From Methylobacterium amylolyticum (lineage in GTDB: Bacteria; Pseudomonadota; Alphaproteobacteria; Rhizobiales; Beijerinckiaceae), in assembly GCF_030700245.1 (NCBI RefSeq), contig NZ_JAUYZI010000008.1, positions 1 to 64,000 on the forward strand: a stretch of DNA of 64,000 nt, read 5' to 3'. Within the stretch, counting starts at the first letter, position 1, and each line of letters starts with the position of its first letter. The notes beneath the pieces are model-generated. The model made no database searches and was not told the origin of the DNA. It saw nothing but the letters and a program-made list of their open reading frames with translations. Position numbers and translations under genes: made by a program. Positions 39,859 to 48,966 of the stretch are shown here, piece after piece.

Positions 39859-41457
39859 TCAGTGCCGGAAGTGGCGGTGGCCCGTGAACACCATCGCGAG
39901 CCCCGCCGCGTCGGCGGCGGCGATCACCTCGGCGTCGCGCATCGAGCCGCCGGGCTGGATCACCGCCGTGGCGCCGGCCTCGGCCGCCGCCATCAGCCCG
40001 TCGGCGAAGGGGAAGAACGCGTCGGACGCGACCACCGCACCGACCGCGAGGCTCTCGGCGAGCCCTGAGCGCTGCGCGCCCTCCGCGGCCTTCCAGGCGG
40101 CGATACGCGAGGAATCGACCCGGGACATCTGCCCGGCGCCGATGCCGACCGTGGCGCCGCCCTTGGCGTAGACGATGGCGTTCGACTTCACGTGCTTGGC
40201 CACCCGGTAGGCGAAGCGCAGGTCGGCGGCCTCGGCCTCGGTCGGCGCGCGCTGGGTGACGACCGTCAGCGGCATGTCGTCGACGACGGCGCTGTCGCGG
40301 CCCTGGACCAGCAGGCCGCCGGACAGGGTGCGGACGGTCTCGCCCGGCGCCCGCGGGTCCGGCAGGGCGCCGGCCAGGAGCAGCCGCAGGTTCTTCTTGC
40401 CCGCCACGATCGCCGCCGCCTCCTCGGTCGCGTCGGGGGCGATGATGACCTCCGTGAAGATCTCGACGATGCGCCGCGCCGCCTCGGCGTCCAGCGTCCG
40501 GTTCAGCGCGACGATGCCGCCGAAGGCCGATGTTGGATCGCAGGCCAGCGCCCGCTCGTAGGCGTCGAGCAGGCTCGCGCCCTCGGCCACGCCGCAGGGG
40601 TTGGCGTGCTTGATGATCGCCACGGCTGCCGTCCGGGCGGGGTCGAACTCGGCGACGCACTCGTAGGCCGCGTCCGTGTCGTTGAAGTTGTTGAAGGACA
40701 GCGCCTTGCCCTGGAGTTGCCGGGCGGTGGCGACGCCGGGGCGCGGCACGCCGGGCGCCCGGTAGAAGGCCGCCGTCTGGTGCGGGTTCTCGCCGTAGCG
40801 CAGGCCCTGCCCGAGGCTGCCGCCGAAGGCCCGGAACGGCGCCGGCCCCTCGCCGCCGAGGCGCTCCGCCATCCAGTTTGCGATGGCCGCGTCGTAGGCC
40901 GCGGTGCGGGCGAACGCCTTCTGCGCGAGTTCTTTTCGAATCTTCGCGCCGAGGGTGCCACCGGCAGCCTCGAGTTCGGCCAGGATCGCAGGGTAGTCCG
41001 ACACGTCGGTGACCACCGCCACGTCGGCGTGGTTCTTGGCCGCCGCGCGGATCATAGCCGGGCCGCCGACATCGATGTTCTCGATGCAGTCGTCGAACGG
41101 CCGCTCGGCGGCGATCGTCGCCTCGAACGGGTAGAGGTTGACCACCAGCAGGTCGATCGTGCCGATGCCGTGGGCGGCGAGCGCTGCCTGGTGCTCGGGA
41201 TTGTCGCGCATCGCGAGCAAGCCGCCGTGGACCGCCGGGTGCAGGGTCTTGACCCGCCCGTCCATCATCTCGGGAAACCCGGTCAGCTCGGCGACCTCGG
41301 TCACCGGCAACCCGGCCTCGACGAGCGCCCGGTGGGTGCCGCCGGTGGAGACCAGCGCGACCCCGCGCGCGTGCAGCGCCCGGGCGAAATCGACGAGCCC
41401 CGCCTTGTCGGAGACGGAGAGGAGCGCGCGGGCGACCCGCACCTGATCATGGGCCAT
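39859..41457 (-). CDS. purH: Bifunctional AICAR formyltransferase / IMP cyclohydrolase
   Basis: The 532-residue product carries out the last two steps of IMP synthesis. The N-terminal MGS-like cyclohydrolase part has [37 protein letters not shown] and [10 protein letters not shown]. The formyltransferase part has the catalytic lysine-histidine in [14 protein letters not shown] and ends [12 protein letters not shown] 41457 gives the normal length. It is the last gene of a minus-strand run. Confidence 0.96.
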   Translation of the reverse strand: MAHDQVRVARALLSVSDKAGLVDFARALHARGVALVSTGGTHRALVEAGLPVTEVAELTGFPEMMDGRVKTLHPAVHGGLLAMRDNPEHQAALAAHGIGTIDLLVVNLYPFEATIAAERPFDDCIENIDVGGPAMIRAAAKNHADVAVVTDVSDYPAILAELEAAGGTLGAKIRKELAQKAFARTAAYDAAIANWMAERLGGEGPAPFRAFGGSLGQGLRYGENPHQTAAFYRAPGVPRPGVATARQLQGKALSFNNFNDTDAAYECVAEFDPARTAAVAIIKHANPCGVAEGASLLDAYERALACDPTSAFGGIVALNRTLDAEAARRIVEIFTEVIIAPDATEEAAAIVAGKKNLRLLLAGALPDPRAPGETVRTLSGGLLVQGRDSAVVDDMPLTVVTQRAPTEAEAADLRFAYRVAKHVKSNAIVYAKGGATVGIGAGQMSRVDSSRIAAWKAAEGAQRSGLAESLAVGAVVASDAFFPFADGLMAAAEAGATAVIQPGGSMRDAEVIAAADAAGLAMVFTGHRHFRH

Positions 41458-41542
41458 AGAAACTTGCCGAGATTGATGTTTTCGCCGCGCCGGTAGCACG
41501 GATGCGGTGGGGCCGGCCAGACGGTCGCGCCGGTGTCCCGCC

Positions 41543-41950
41543 TCAGATCGCCTCCGGCCCGCGCAGAGCCGCCGCCAGGGCGTCCCCGAGCCTGCGGCCC
41601 GGGACGAGCCCGCGGGCGGCGGCCGGCCCGTTGGCGTGGCTGATGACGCCGTTCTCCCAGGTATCCCAGCCGTCGCCGATCCGCGCGGTCGCGTGGCCGA
41701 CCGTGCCCGCGGCGACCCCGGCCGCCTCCAGCATGGCGAGCGCGGCGATACCGGCGCCGTCCTTGCCGACGCCGGCATCGTTGAAGAATACGCTCGCCAG
41801 GGGCACGGCGAGCGCCACCTCGCCGGCGCTGATGCCGCCGTGCGAGGCCGAGACCACGTGCGCGCCGGCATCCTCCGGCGCGAGCTTGGTGATCGAGTCC
41901 ATGATCACCACGCGCCCGCCCGTCCCCGTGAGGACCGTGGTCTTCAGCAT
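41543..41950 (-). CDS. Conserved hypothetical protein
   Basis: The 135-residue product has an ordered pattern of polar residues that looks like an active site: [48 protein letters not shown] and [15 protein letters not shown] do not recognise a named family and would not assign a reaction. It lies nine bases after the cytochrome c gene and 85 before purH on the same strand, so it is probably co-transcribed with them. Confidence 0.65.
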   Translation of the reverse strand: MLKTTVLTGTGGRVVIMDSITKLAPEDAGAHVVSASHGGISAGEVALAVPLASVFFNDAGVGKDGAGIAALAMLEAAGVAAGTVGHATARIGDGWDTWENGVISHANGPAAARGLVPGRRLGDALAAALRGPEAI

Positions 41951-41959
41951 GCGCGATCC

Positions 41960-42421
41960 TCACGGCCGGTCGGCTTGCGTCCTCAGGTAGGCGATGATGT
42001 CCGCCCGGTCGAGCGGGTCCGCCACCCCCGGGAACGCCATCCGGGTCCCGGGGGCCATCTTGGCCGGCGCGGCGAGCCACGCGTCCATCCGCTCCGGCGT
42101 CCAGGTTCCGCCGAGCGCCCGCAACACACCGGTGTAGGCGAAGCGCGGGCTGTTGGCGGCCACCGGCGCCCCCATCACCCCGAACAGGTTGGGGCCGTCG
42201 CGATCCACCGCGCCCTTGCCGATGGCGTGACAGACGGCGCACTGGCGAAAGAGGCGCCCCCCTCGCCCCGCATCCGCGGCGCGCAGGGCCTCGCCCGGGC
42301 TCGGGTGCGGCCCGAGTGCCCGCCGCCGCTCGGCGGCATCGTCGGAGCACGCCGCGACGGCGGCCGCGAGCGCGAGGCCGGCGCAGTACCGCCCGATCCG
42401 CCGCAAGGGCTTACAGGACAC
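41960..42421 (-). CDS. Cytochrome c family lipoprotein
   Basis: The 153-residue product has a lipoprotein-type signal (GRYCAGLALAAAVAACSDD) and one heme c site, FRQCAVCHAIGKG, with a likely axial methionine in PGTRMAFPG. It ends in ADIIAYLRTQAD, like class I cytochromes c550/c2. It would carry electrons in the periplasm, anchored to the inner membrane. GTG 42421 is my start; it overlaps the end of the TyrA-like gene by 11 bases. Other starts upstream are possible. Confidence 0.8.
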   Translation of the reverse strand: MSCKPLRRIGRYCAGLALAAAVAACSDDAAERRRALGPHPSPGEALRAADAGRGGRLFRQCAVCHAIGKGAVDRDGPNLFGVMGAPVAANSPRFAYTGVLRALGGTWTPERMDAWLAAPAKMAPGTRMAFPGVADPLDRADIIAYLRTQADRP

Positions 42422-43220
42422 GCCGGGACGCGAGGCGGGGCGGGATGGGCGCGTCCGCGCGATCCGCCGCCCCGGACAGATCGGCGTCGAGCCGCGCGGC
42501 GAGCGCGAAGAAGCGGCCGCGCACGTCGGCCGCGAACGGGTTGTCGCGCTCGATGGCGCGAAACACCTCCGGCGCATCGTGGCGCACCATGCCCACCGCC
42601 TGCATGATCAGGTCGAAGCTGCGAGTGGTCATGCGGGTCGGCAGGGGCTCCATCTCGACGAGCACCTTGGCGATGAGGTGGGTCAGGCCCTGCACCGCCG
42701 CCATCTCACGGTCGTGCGCCTCCGGGGTGGTCAGGATCACGTCGAGGCCGAGCACCCGACGCAGGAAAGCCGCCGCCCGCAGGCCGCGCCGGCCGCGGAC
42801 CGGGCAGACGGCGATCTTCAGGCCCCGGATGCCGGCCGCGGCGCTCTGCGGCCCGAACAGCGGGTGGGTCGCCAGGATCTCGACATGGGCCGGGAGCCCC
42901 TCCCGCAGGATCCCCGCGGGGATCGTCTTCACCGAGCCGACATCCACCACCAGCGTGCCCGGCCGCAGGTGCGGCGCCAGCGCGGCGACCGCCTCGGCCA
43001 GGGCGGAGACGGGCGTCGCGAGGATCACGACCGGGCAGCGGGCGACCTCACGCAGCTCTGCGGCAACGGCGTCGGGACCGAAGGCGGCGGCCGGCACGCC
43101 GGGATCGTGGGCCCGCACGGCGACGTGCGGCGCGAGATGGCGGGCGATCAGCCGGCCGAAGGCTCCGTAGCCGACGAGGCCGACCGGTGGCCGCAAGGGG
43201 ACGATGGCGGAGGACGACAC
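42411..43220 (-). CDS. Prephenate/arogenate dehydrogenase-like protein (TyrA family)
   Basis: The 269-residue product starts with the NAD(P)-binding GLVGYGAFGRLIARHL, then VVILATPVSALAEAV, VVDVGSVKTIPAG, LATHPLFGPQSA and the helical dimer domain with LTHLIAKVLVEM. This is the TyrA pattern (tyrosine synthesis), but it is not next to other aromatic genes, and the Rossmann fold alone is shared with other dehydrogenases. It overlaps the cytochrome c gene, which suggests co-translation. Confidence 0.75.
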   Translation of the reverse strand: MSSSAIVPLRPPVGLVGYGAFGRLIARHLAPHVAVRAHDPGVPAAAFGPDAVAAELREVARCPVVILATPVSALAEAVAALAPHLRPGTLVVDVGSVKTIPAGILREGLPAHVEILATHPLFGPQSAAAGIRGLKIAVCPVRGRRGLRAAAFLRRVLGLDVILTTPEAHDREMAAVQGLTHLIAKVLVEMEPLPTRMTTRSFDLIMQAVGMVRHDAPEVFRAIERDNPFAADVRGRFFALAARLDADLSGAADRADAPIPPRLASRRVL

Positions 43221-43409
43221 GGGAAGAACCTCGGGAAACGGGCGAGGCCGGCGGTGTCCGATCCCAGGTCAGCCGCCGACGACGCGAGCGGCTGAGACAT
43301 GACGAGCCCGACGCCGCTAGGGATGCGGCGCGTAATACGATCCGGACGGGCGGGCGCTGGTCATCCCGTGGCCGTAGTCCCGGGGCCGTCCGCCGTCAAG
43401 CTCGGCCGC

Positions 43410-45281
43410 TCAGGCGGCGCCCCGCAGCGGCGCCGAGGCGAGGCGGGCGAAGGTCCAGCGGACCTCGGTGTCGTCGGCCACCCGCAGGTGGAGCACGATC
43501 TGGTCGGTGCGCCGCGGGCCGGTGAGGCCGGAGAAGTAGACGCTCTCCTCCACCGCGACGGCGGCGCCCTCGGCCGAGAACAGCCAGACCTCGCCGAGCG
43601 CCGAGGCCAGTTCCAGCCCCTCCGGCACGCCGCGCACGGCGATGCCGGGGTGCAGGTGAAAGCGGATCGCCACGTCGTGGCCGCGCAGGCGGCCCGCGCC
43701 GCGGCCCTTGCCCGCCTGCCGCAGGAAGGCGTCGCGGCCCTCCAGGCGTCCGGCGGCGGGGAAGAGCTGCCAGCGCCGCTCGTGGACGACGCCGTAATCG
43801 GGCCCGTAGCCGTCGTGCCGGCCGGCGAGCAGGAGGCTGTCGCCCTCCTCCACCCGCTCGGCGGCGACCGAGGCGGGCCCGCGCAGGACCACCGGGCCGC
43901 GGCGGCGGATCAGCCACGCGGCGGCGGCGTGCTCCAGCCCCCAACTGGCCGGGGCCAGGAAGCGGCAGGAGGAGGCGTTGGCGACCGAGGCCGTCGAGTG
44001 CGCGGGGGTGGAGCGGGCCAGCCGGCGCAGGTCGCCGCCGCTCGCCGGCAGCCCGCAATTGACGACGATGCGCTGCGGCCCGCTCGACATCTCGAAGGAG
44101 AGGCAGCCCGCCCCCGCATTGGCCGAGTAGGGCAGCGGCGGGCTCCCGCCGACGTCGGCGACGACGACGACCCGGCCGCCCTCCAGGCGCTCGTAGCCGG
44201 AATTCGGCGCGTGCATCATCGGCCGGGCGAGCGCGCCGTCGTAGACCAGAAGGGTGGCGAGGTGGTCGGCGTCGGTGGCGCCCATGCCGTTGAAGTGGCT
44301 GAGCGAGGCGTCCGGGTGCCGCAGGAGCCGCAGCAGCGGCAGCATCCGGTCAACCGCCCGCAGCAGCGCGGCGGGCGGCTCGACGCTGCGGCTGAGGTAG
44401 CTCTGGCGGAGCGGCAGCAGGTCGAGGAGCAGGTCCATCGCGAAGCGCGGGTCGCGGGAGCGGTGGCCGCCGTCGGGCAGGATCTGGCGGTCGAGTTCCC
44501 GCGACAGCACCCGGGTCGCCCGACGCAGGATCGGCTGGATGCCCTCGCAGCACAGGCCGGCGTAGCAGAGGGCGACCGCCGCCGTGAGGCGCCAGTGCGG
44601 CGGCACGCCCCGGCGCAGGTCGCGCTCCAGTTGCTGGGCGTTGCGGGCGATCGCCCGGAGGAAACCCTGGTAGAACGCGTGGTCCGCCCCCTCCAGCACC
44701 AGCGGCGACTGGCACAGGAACGAGACCAGCCGCCGGGCCGCCACCGGCGTCTGGCGGGCGAGCGCCGGGTCGCCGCGGCCGGCGATGAAATCGGCCACGA
44801 AGGCCCGGGCGTTGGCCCGGGCCAGCGCCGTGTCGGCGGCGCGCAGGTGGCGCAGCCAGCCGAAGCCGTAGAGTTCGTCCGCCCATTCCGGCGAGGGCGG
44901 CGCGTAGTCGAAGGGCGAGCCGCCGCTGGCGGTCAGCGAGCGCCCGGCGAACACGAACAGGCCGGCGTAGATGTCGTCGGCGAAGGTCGCGTCCGAGGTG
45001 CGCAGGTCCTGCGGGGCGATCACCAGCCCGCTCACGCGGACCCGGGCGAGGATGTCCGGCGGGGCGCTCACCCGGGCGGCGGCGGCGCGCACGGTCCGCG
45101 CGGCTTCGCGGCCGACGAGCCGATAGAAGCGCCAGCGGTCAGGCCCCCAAGCCATCCGGCCCCCAAGCCACGCGATCTCCGAATGCCACAAGGCCCGGAG
45201 ACCGCGCACCCGCGGATCGGCCGGCCCCCTCCCGTTCCAGGCTAGGGCGGGCGTCTTAACCGTCCGTTTACGCTGTGTCAT
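43410..45281 (-). CDS. Heparinase II/III family protein
   Basis: The 623-residue product has an N-terminal alpha/alpha toroid-like region (WRFYRLVGREAARTVRAAA, then YAPPSPEWADELYGFGWLRH) and the C-terminal beta domain with DVGGSPPLPYSANAGAGCLS and PAHSTASVANASS. A polysaccharide-lyase-like domain is expected from the family, though its substrate in Rhizobiales-type bacteria is unknown. It is often next to purH in this order; here three genes separate them. The ATG lies 45 bases after znuA's stop. Confidence 0.85.
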   Translation of the reverse strand: MTQRKRTVKTPALAWNGRGPADPRVRGLRALWHSEIAWLGGRMAWGPDRWRFYRLVGREAARTVRAAAARVSAPPDILARVRVSGLVIAPQDLRTSDATFADDIYAGLFVFAGRSLTASGGSPFDYAPPSPEWADELYGFGWLRHLRAADTALARANARAFVADFIAGRGDPALARQTPVAARRLVSFLCQSPLVLEGADHAFYQGFLRAIARNAQQLERDLRRGVPPHWRLTAAVALCYAGLCCEGIQPILRRATRVLSRELDRQILPDGGHRSRDPRFAMDLLLDLLPLRQSYLSRSVEPPAALLRAVDRMLPLLRLLRHPDASLSHFNGMGATDADHLATLLVYDGALARPMMHAPNSGYERLEGGRVVVVADVGGSPPLPYSANAGAGCLSFEMSSGPQRIVVNCGLPASGGDLRRLARSTPAHSTASVANASSCRFLAPASWGLEHAAAAWLIRRRGPVVLRGPASVAAERVEEGDSLLLAGRHDGYGPDYGVVHERRWQLFPAAGRLEGRDAFLRQAGKGRGAGRLRGHDVAIRFHLHPGIAVRGVPEGLELASALGEVWLFSAEGAAVAVEESVYFSGLTGPRRTDQIVLHLRVADDTEVRWTFARLASAPLRGAA

Positions 45282-45326
45282 GCGGCGCCGGCTCGTCCCG
45301 GCCCGGAACGGACGTGGCCGGACGGC

Positions 45327-46280
45327 CTATCCGGGGGCGAGCGCCGCGTCGAACGCCCGCAGGTTGGCGCGCATCATGTCGAGATAAGTCGGCGCCGGCC
45401 CGTCCGGCCCGGACAGCGCGTCGGAATAGACCTTGCCGCCGATCCGGGCTCCGCCCTCGCGGGCGATCTGCTGCATCTGGCGCGGGTCGGCGACGTTCTC
45501 CAGGAACACCGCCGGCACCCGCTCGCGCCGGATCTGCCGGATGATCGCCGCCACGTCCCGCGGGCTCGCCTCGCTGTCGGTGGAGACGCCCTGGGGGGCG
45601 ATGAAGCGCAGGCCGTAGGCGTCGGCGAAGTAGCCGAACGCGTCGTGGGTGGTGATGATCCGGCGCTTCTCCGGCGGGATCTTCTCCACCGCAGCGCGCA
45701 CCGCCCGGTCGAGCTCGTCGAGCTTGGCGGTGTAGGCGGCCGCCGCCGCGGCGTAGTCGGCCGCGTGCGCCGGATCGACCTTGGCGAGGCCGTCGCGGAT
45801 GTTGGCCACGTAGATCTTGGCGTTGGTCACGCTCTGCCACGCGTGCGGGTCGACCGCGCCGCTCGTTCCTTCGGCGCCGTGTCCGTGGCCGTCATGGTCG
45901 TGGTCCGGCGGGCCGGCGATCGTCCGGATCCCGGTCGAGGCGACGATCACGGGCGCGCGCGTGCCCGAGGCGCGGATCAGCCGGTCGATCCAGCCCTCCA
46001 GGCCGAGGCCGTTGACGAACACGATGTCGGCCTTGGCCAGCGTCTTCGCGTCGCCCGGCGCCGGGCTGAAGCTGTGGGCGTCGGAGTTCGGCCCGACCAG
46101 AGTGGAGACGGCGACGTGCGCGCCGCCGACCTGCCGGACGAGGTCGCCGAGGATCGAGAAGCTCGCCACCGCCCGGATCGGCGCGCCCGCCGGCTCGGCC
46201 CGCGCGGCCGCGCAGAGCCCGAGCCAGAGGGCCAGCGCCATCAGCACGCCCGCCCGAAAACCTGTCACCGCGCCGCGCAC
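45327..46280 (-). CDS. znuA: Zinc/manganese ABC transporter substrate-binding protein (ZnuA-like)
   Basis: The 317-residue product has a signal peptide (ARAEPAG boundary near residue 30), then VASFSILGDLVRQVGG and a metal-site histidine in SDAHSFSPAPGD. A His/Asp-rich loop DHDHDGHGHG follows, then VDPHAWQSVTNAKIYV, TTHDAFGYFADAYG and DSEASPRD. The loop favours zinc. GTG 46280 is chosen because GAGGAGG lies six bases upstream. No ATPase or permease gene is in the window. A 15-base palindrome lies 37 bases upstream. Confidence 0.9.
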   Translation of the reverse strand: MRGAVTGFRAGVLMALALWLGLCAAARAEPAGAPIRAVASFSILGDLVRQVGGAHVAVSTLVGPNSDAHSFSPAPGDAKTLAKADIVFVNGLGLEGWIDRLIRASGTRAPVIVASTGIRTIAGPPDHDHDGHGHGAEGTSGAVDPHAWQSVTNAKIYVANIRDGLAKVDPAHAADYAAAAAAYTAKLDELDRAVRAAVEKIPPEKRRIITTHDAFGYFADAYGLRFIAPQGVSTDSEASPRDVAAIIRQIRRERVPAVFLENVADPRQMQQIAREGGARIGGKVYSDALSGPDGPAPTYLDMMRANLRAFDAALAPG

Positions 46281-46316
46281 CGCAGGCCTCCTCGCACCGT
46301 CCGACCCGGCGTGTAG

Positions 46317-46331
46317 TGTAACAGTGTTACA
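46317..46331 (-). promoter_or_regulatory. Zur-like palindrome between znuA and the LTXXQ gene
   Basis: TGTAACAGTGTTACA is a perfect 15-base palindrome around a central G, in an A/T-richer patch. Its position right upstream of a zinc-binding protein gene fits an operator for Zur or another Fur-family regulator, though it is not an exact match to the Zur consensus that I know. Confidence 0.5.
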
Positions 46332-46432
46332 TACACAAGCGGGATACACGGCGGGCGCGTCATCCGGCCCGCGGGGTCGCGGCAGGCCGTCAAGGCGGCC
46401 GCCTCCGGCGCGTCCCCGCCACGGAGAGTTCG

Positions 46433-46990
46433 ATGTTCCGACGCACCACCACGGCCCTCCTCGCCACCGGCCTGATCGGCCTCGGGCTCGCGGGCGCCGC
46501 CGCCCACGGCTGGGGCCCCGAGGGCTTCCGCGGCCATGGCCGCTGGAGCGCGCTCACGCCCGAGGACCGCGCCGCCTTCACCGACGCGCACATCGCCGCG
46601 CTCCACGCCGGGCTGAAGCTGACCCCCGACCAGGAGAAGCTGTGGCCGCCGGTCGAGGCGGCCATGCGCGACATGGCGCGGATGCGCGAGACCCGCCGCG
46701 CGACCCTGCGCGACCGCCCGAGCTTCGAGACCGACGCCCCGGGCGCCCTGCGCGCGATGGCGGACGCGGCGAGCGCCCGCGGCGACGCCCTGCGCAAGCT
46801 CGCCGACGCGACGCAGCCCCTCTACGCCAGCCTCGACGCCGACCAGAAGCGCCGGGCGCTGATCCTGTCCCGGCCGATGGCCGGTCCCGGCCATATGGGC
46901 GGCTCGATGGGGGGCCGGATGGGCGACCGGCCGCGCGGGCCGGACGGGGGCCCCGGGATGGGCCCGGGACCGGGCGATGGGCGGCGCTGA
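46433..46990 (+). CDS. LTXXQ motif (Spy/CpxP-like) periplasmic protein
   Basis: The 185-residue product has a signal peptide (residues 1-23), a helical domain with the LTPDQEKLWPPVEAAM and SLDADQKRRALIL motifs, and a C-terminal Gly/Met/His tail (HMGGSMGGRMGDR). The LTXXQ pattern is that of Spy/CpxP envelope-stress chaperones and CnrX-like metal sensors. It is divergent from znuA, across the palindrome. A role in metal stress is only suggested. Confidence 0.8.
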   Translation: MFRRTTTALLATGLIGLGLAGAAAHGWGPEGFRGHGRWSALTPEDRAAFTDAHIAALHAGLKLTPDQEKLWPPVEAAMRDMARMRETRRATLRDRPSFETDAPGALRAMADAASARGDALRKLADATQPLYASLDADQKRRALILSRPMAGPGHMGGSMGGRMGDRPRGPDGGPGMGPGPGDGRR

Positions 46991-47094
46991 CCCGCAAGGG
47001 TCTTGATCGGCGGCGGCGGCGGCGGCACAGCACCGCCGTCGCCCGTCCCGTCCGGGCCGCGGCGGACTCAACCGGACGTGACACCGGACGTGAC

Positions 47095-48870
47095 ATGGCG
47101 CGCCTGCCCGGCGACACGGTCCCCCTCCTCGCCCGACTCTGGCGCGCGTGGCTCTTCCCGCACCGGGCGACGCTCGCCGTGGTGCTGGTGCTGATCGCAC
47201 TCGTCGGCGCCTCCACCGGGCTCTACCCGGCGCTGATCAAGGCCGCCTTCGACGCCTTCGACCGCAAGGACGCCGCGGCGATCGCCTACGGGCCGGTGGT
47301 GGTGATCCTCGTCACCAGCCTGCGCGGCTTCGCCCTCTACGGCCAGACCGTGCTGACCAACCGGGTCGTCACCCGCGTCGAGGCCGACATGCAGGCGGCG
47401 CTCTACGGCCACCTGATCGAGTCGGACCTCGCCCAGCTCGGTCGCGAGAGTCCGGCGGCGCTGACCCAGCGCTTCACCACCGATTTCGCCTTCATCAAGG
47501 AAGCGCTGACCCGCATCTCGACCGTGCTCCTGCGCGATATCGCGATGCTGATCGGCCTCGTGGCGGCGCTGCTGTGGATGGACCCGGTGCTGACCCTGGT
47601 GGCCGGGCTCACCGTGCCCTTCGTCGCCGGACCGATCGGCCGGATCGGCCGGAAACTGCGCCGCGTCTCGACGACGACGCAGGAGCAGATGGGCGCCACC
47701 GCCAGCCTGATCTCCGAGAGCCTGCAAGGGGCCCGGGTCGCCAAGGCCTACGCCCTGGAAGGCTACCTCAAGGGCCGCACCGCGGCCGCACTCGACGAGG
47801 TCCGCCGCCTCAAGATGAAGGCCGCCAACGCCCGCGCGCGGCTCGATCCGCTGCTCGAGGTCGGCGGCGGGATCGCGGTGGCGGGGGTCCTCGTGCTCGT
47901 CGGGCAGCGGGTGCTGAACGGCGACAGGACGGTCGGCGACTTCACCGGCTACGTCGCCGCGCTGCTGCTGGCCGCCCAGCCGGCCCGGGCGCTCGGCAAC
48001 CTCAACGCCATCCTCCAGGAGGCGGCGGCGGCGCTGCGGCGCACCTTCGACCTGATGGACGAGGCGCCGACGATCCGCGAGGCGCCGGGCGCCCCCGCCC
48101 TCGCGGTGGGGCCGGGCGAGATCCGCTTCGAGGACGTGTTCTTCCGCTATCGCGCCGACGCGCCGGCCCTGGAGGGGATCGCGCTGACGGTGCCGGCGGG
48201 CGGGGTGACGGCTCTGGTCGGGCGCTCGGGCTCGGGAAAATCCTCCCTGCTCAACCTCGTGCCGCGCCTCTACGACGCGACTGGGGGCCGGGTGACGATC
48301 GACGGTCAGGACGTGCGCGGCGTGACGCTCGCCTCCTTGAGGGCGGCGGTCGCCGTGGTCTCGCAGGAGGTGACCCTGTTCGACGACACGATAGCCGCCA
48401 ATATCGGCTTCGGCCGGCCCGGGGCGACGCCGGAGGCGATCGAGGCGGCCGCCCGGGCCGCCGCCGCCCACGGCTTCGTCTCCGCCCTGCCCGAGGGCTA
48501 CGCGTTCCGCGTCGGCCCCGGCGGCGGCCGGCTCTCCGGGGGCGAGCGCCAGCGGATCGCGCTGGCCCGGGCCTTCCTGAAGGACGCGCCGATCCTGCTC
48601 CTCGACGAGGCGACCTCGGCCCTCGATTCCGAGTCCGAAAGGCTGGTGCAGGAGGCCCTGACCCGGCTGATGCGCGGGCGTACGACGCTGGTGATCGCCC
48701 ACCGGCTCTCCACCGTGCGCGAGGCGGACCTCATCGCCGTGATGGAGGCGGGGCGCGTGATCGAGACCGGCGGGCACGCGGAGCTGATCGCCGCCGACGG
48801 CGCTTACGCGCGGCTGCACCGCCTCCAGCTCGCGGAGCCGATGTCCGCGTGCGGGGGTCTCACAGGATGA
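47095..48870 (+). CDS. ABC exporter, MsbA-type half-transporter
   Basis: The 591-residue product has six membrane spans (residues about 25-320) and a C-terminal ATPase with Walker A GRSGSGKSS, the Q-loop VSQEVTLFDDTI, signature RLSGGERQRIALARAF, Walker B ILLLDEATSALD and switch histidine VIAHRLSTVR. It would act as a homodimer exporting lipid or another hydrophobic substrate, such as lipid A. GGACGTGAC precedes the ATG without a good ribosome site. It stands alone. Confidence 0.88.
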   Translation: MARLPGDTVPLLARLWRAWLFPHRATLAVVLVLIALVGASTGLYPALIKAAFDAFDRKDAAAIAYGPVVVILVTSLRGFALYGQTVLTNRVVTRVEADMQAALYGHLIESDLAQLGRESPAALTQRFTTDFAFIKEALTRISTVLLRDIAMLIGLVAALLWMDPVLTLVAGLTVPFVAGPIGRIGRKLRRVSTTTQEQMGATASLISESLQGARVAKAYALEGYLKGRTAAALDEVRRLKMKAANARARLDPLLEVGGGIAVAGVLVLVGQRVLNGDRTVGDFTGYVAALLLAAQPARALGNLNAILQEAAAALRRTFDLMDEAPTIREAPGAPALAVGPGEIRFEDVFFRYRADAPALEGIALTVPAGGVTALVGRSGSGKSSLLNLVPRLYDATGGRVTIDGQDVRGVTLASLRAAVAVVSQEVTLFDDTIAANIGFGRPGATPEAIEAAARAAAAHGFVSALPEGYAFRVGPGGGRLSGGERQRIALARAFLKDAPILLLDEATSALDSESERLVQEALTRLMRGRTTLVIAHRLSTVREADLIAVMEAGRVIETGGHAELIAADGAYARLHRLQLAEPMSACGGLTG

Positions 48871-48918
48871 GGCTTCCCCGGTAGCTGTCCCCTAACCCCG
48901 GCTGCCGCCTCGCCGCGG

Positions 48919-48935
48919 TCCCCGCACGGCGGGGA
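48919..48935. terminator. Short hairpin between convergent genes
   Basis: TCCCCGC (48919-48925) pairs with GCGGGGA (48929-48935) around ACG. It lies between the ABC exporter stop and the dioxygenase stop and could end either transcript, although no T tract follows. Confidence 0.35.
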
Positions 48936-48966
48936 GAGGGGATGCGCACTGCCTCCCTTCGCCGCC

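Noticed and set aside
47001..47040. GGC trinucleotide run as a possible regulatory repeat
   Set aside because: The short run of GGCGGC before the ABC exporter is too short and too ordinary at this GC content to call a phase-variable repeat.
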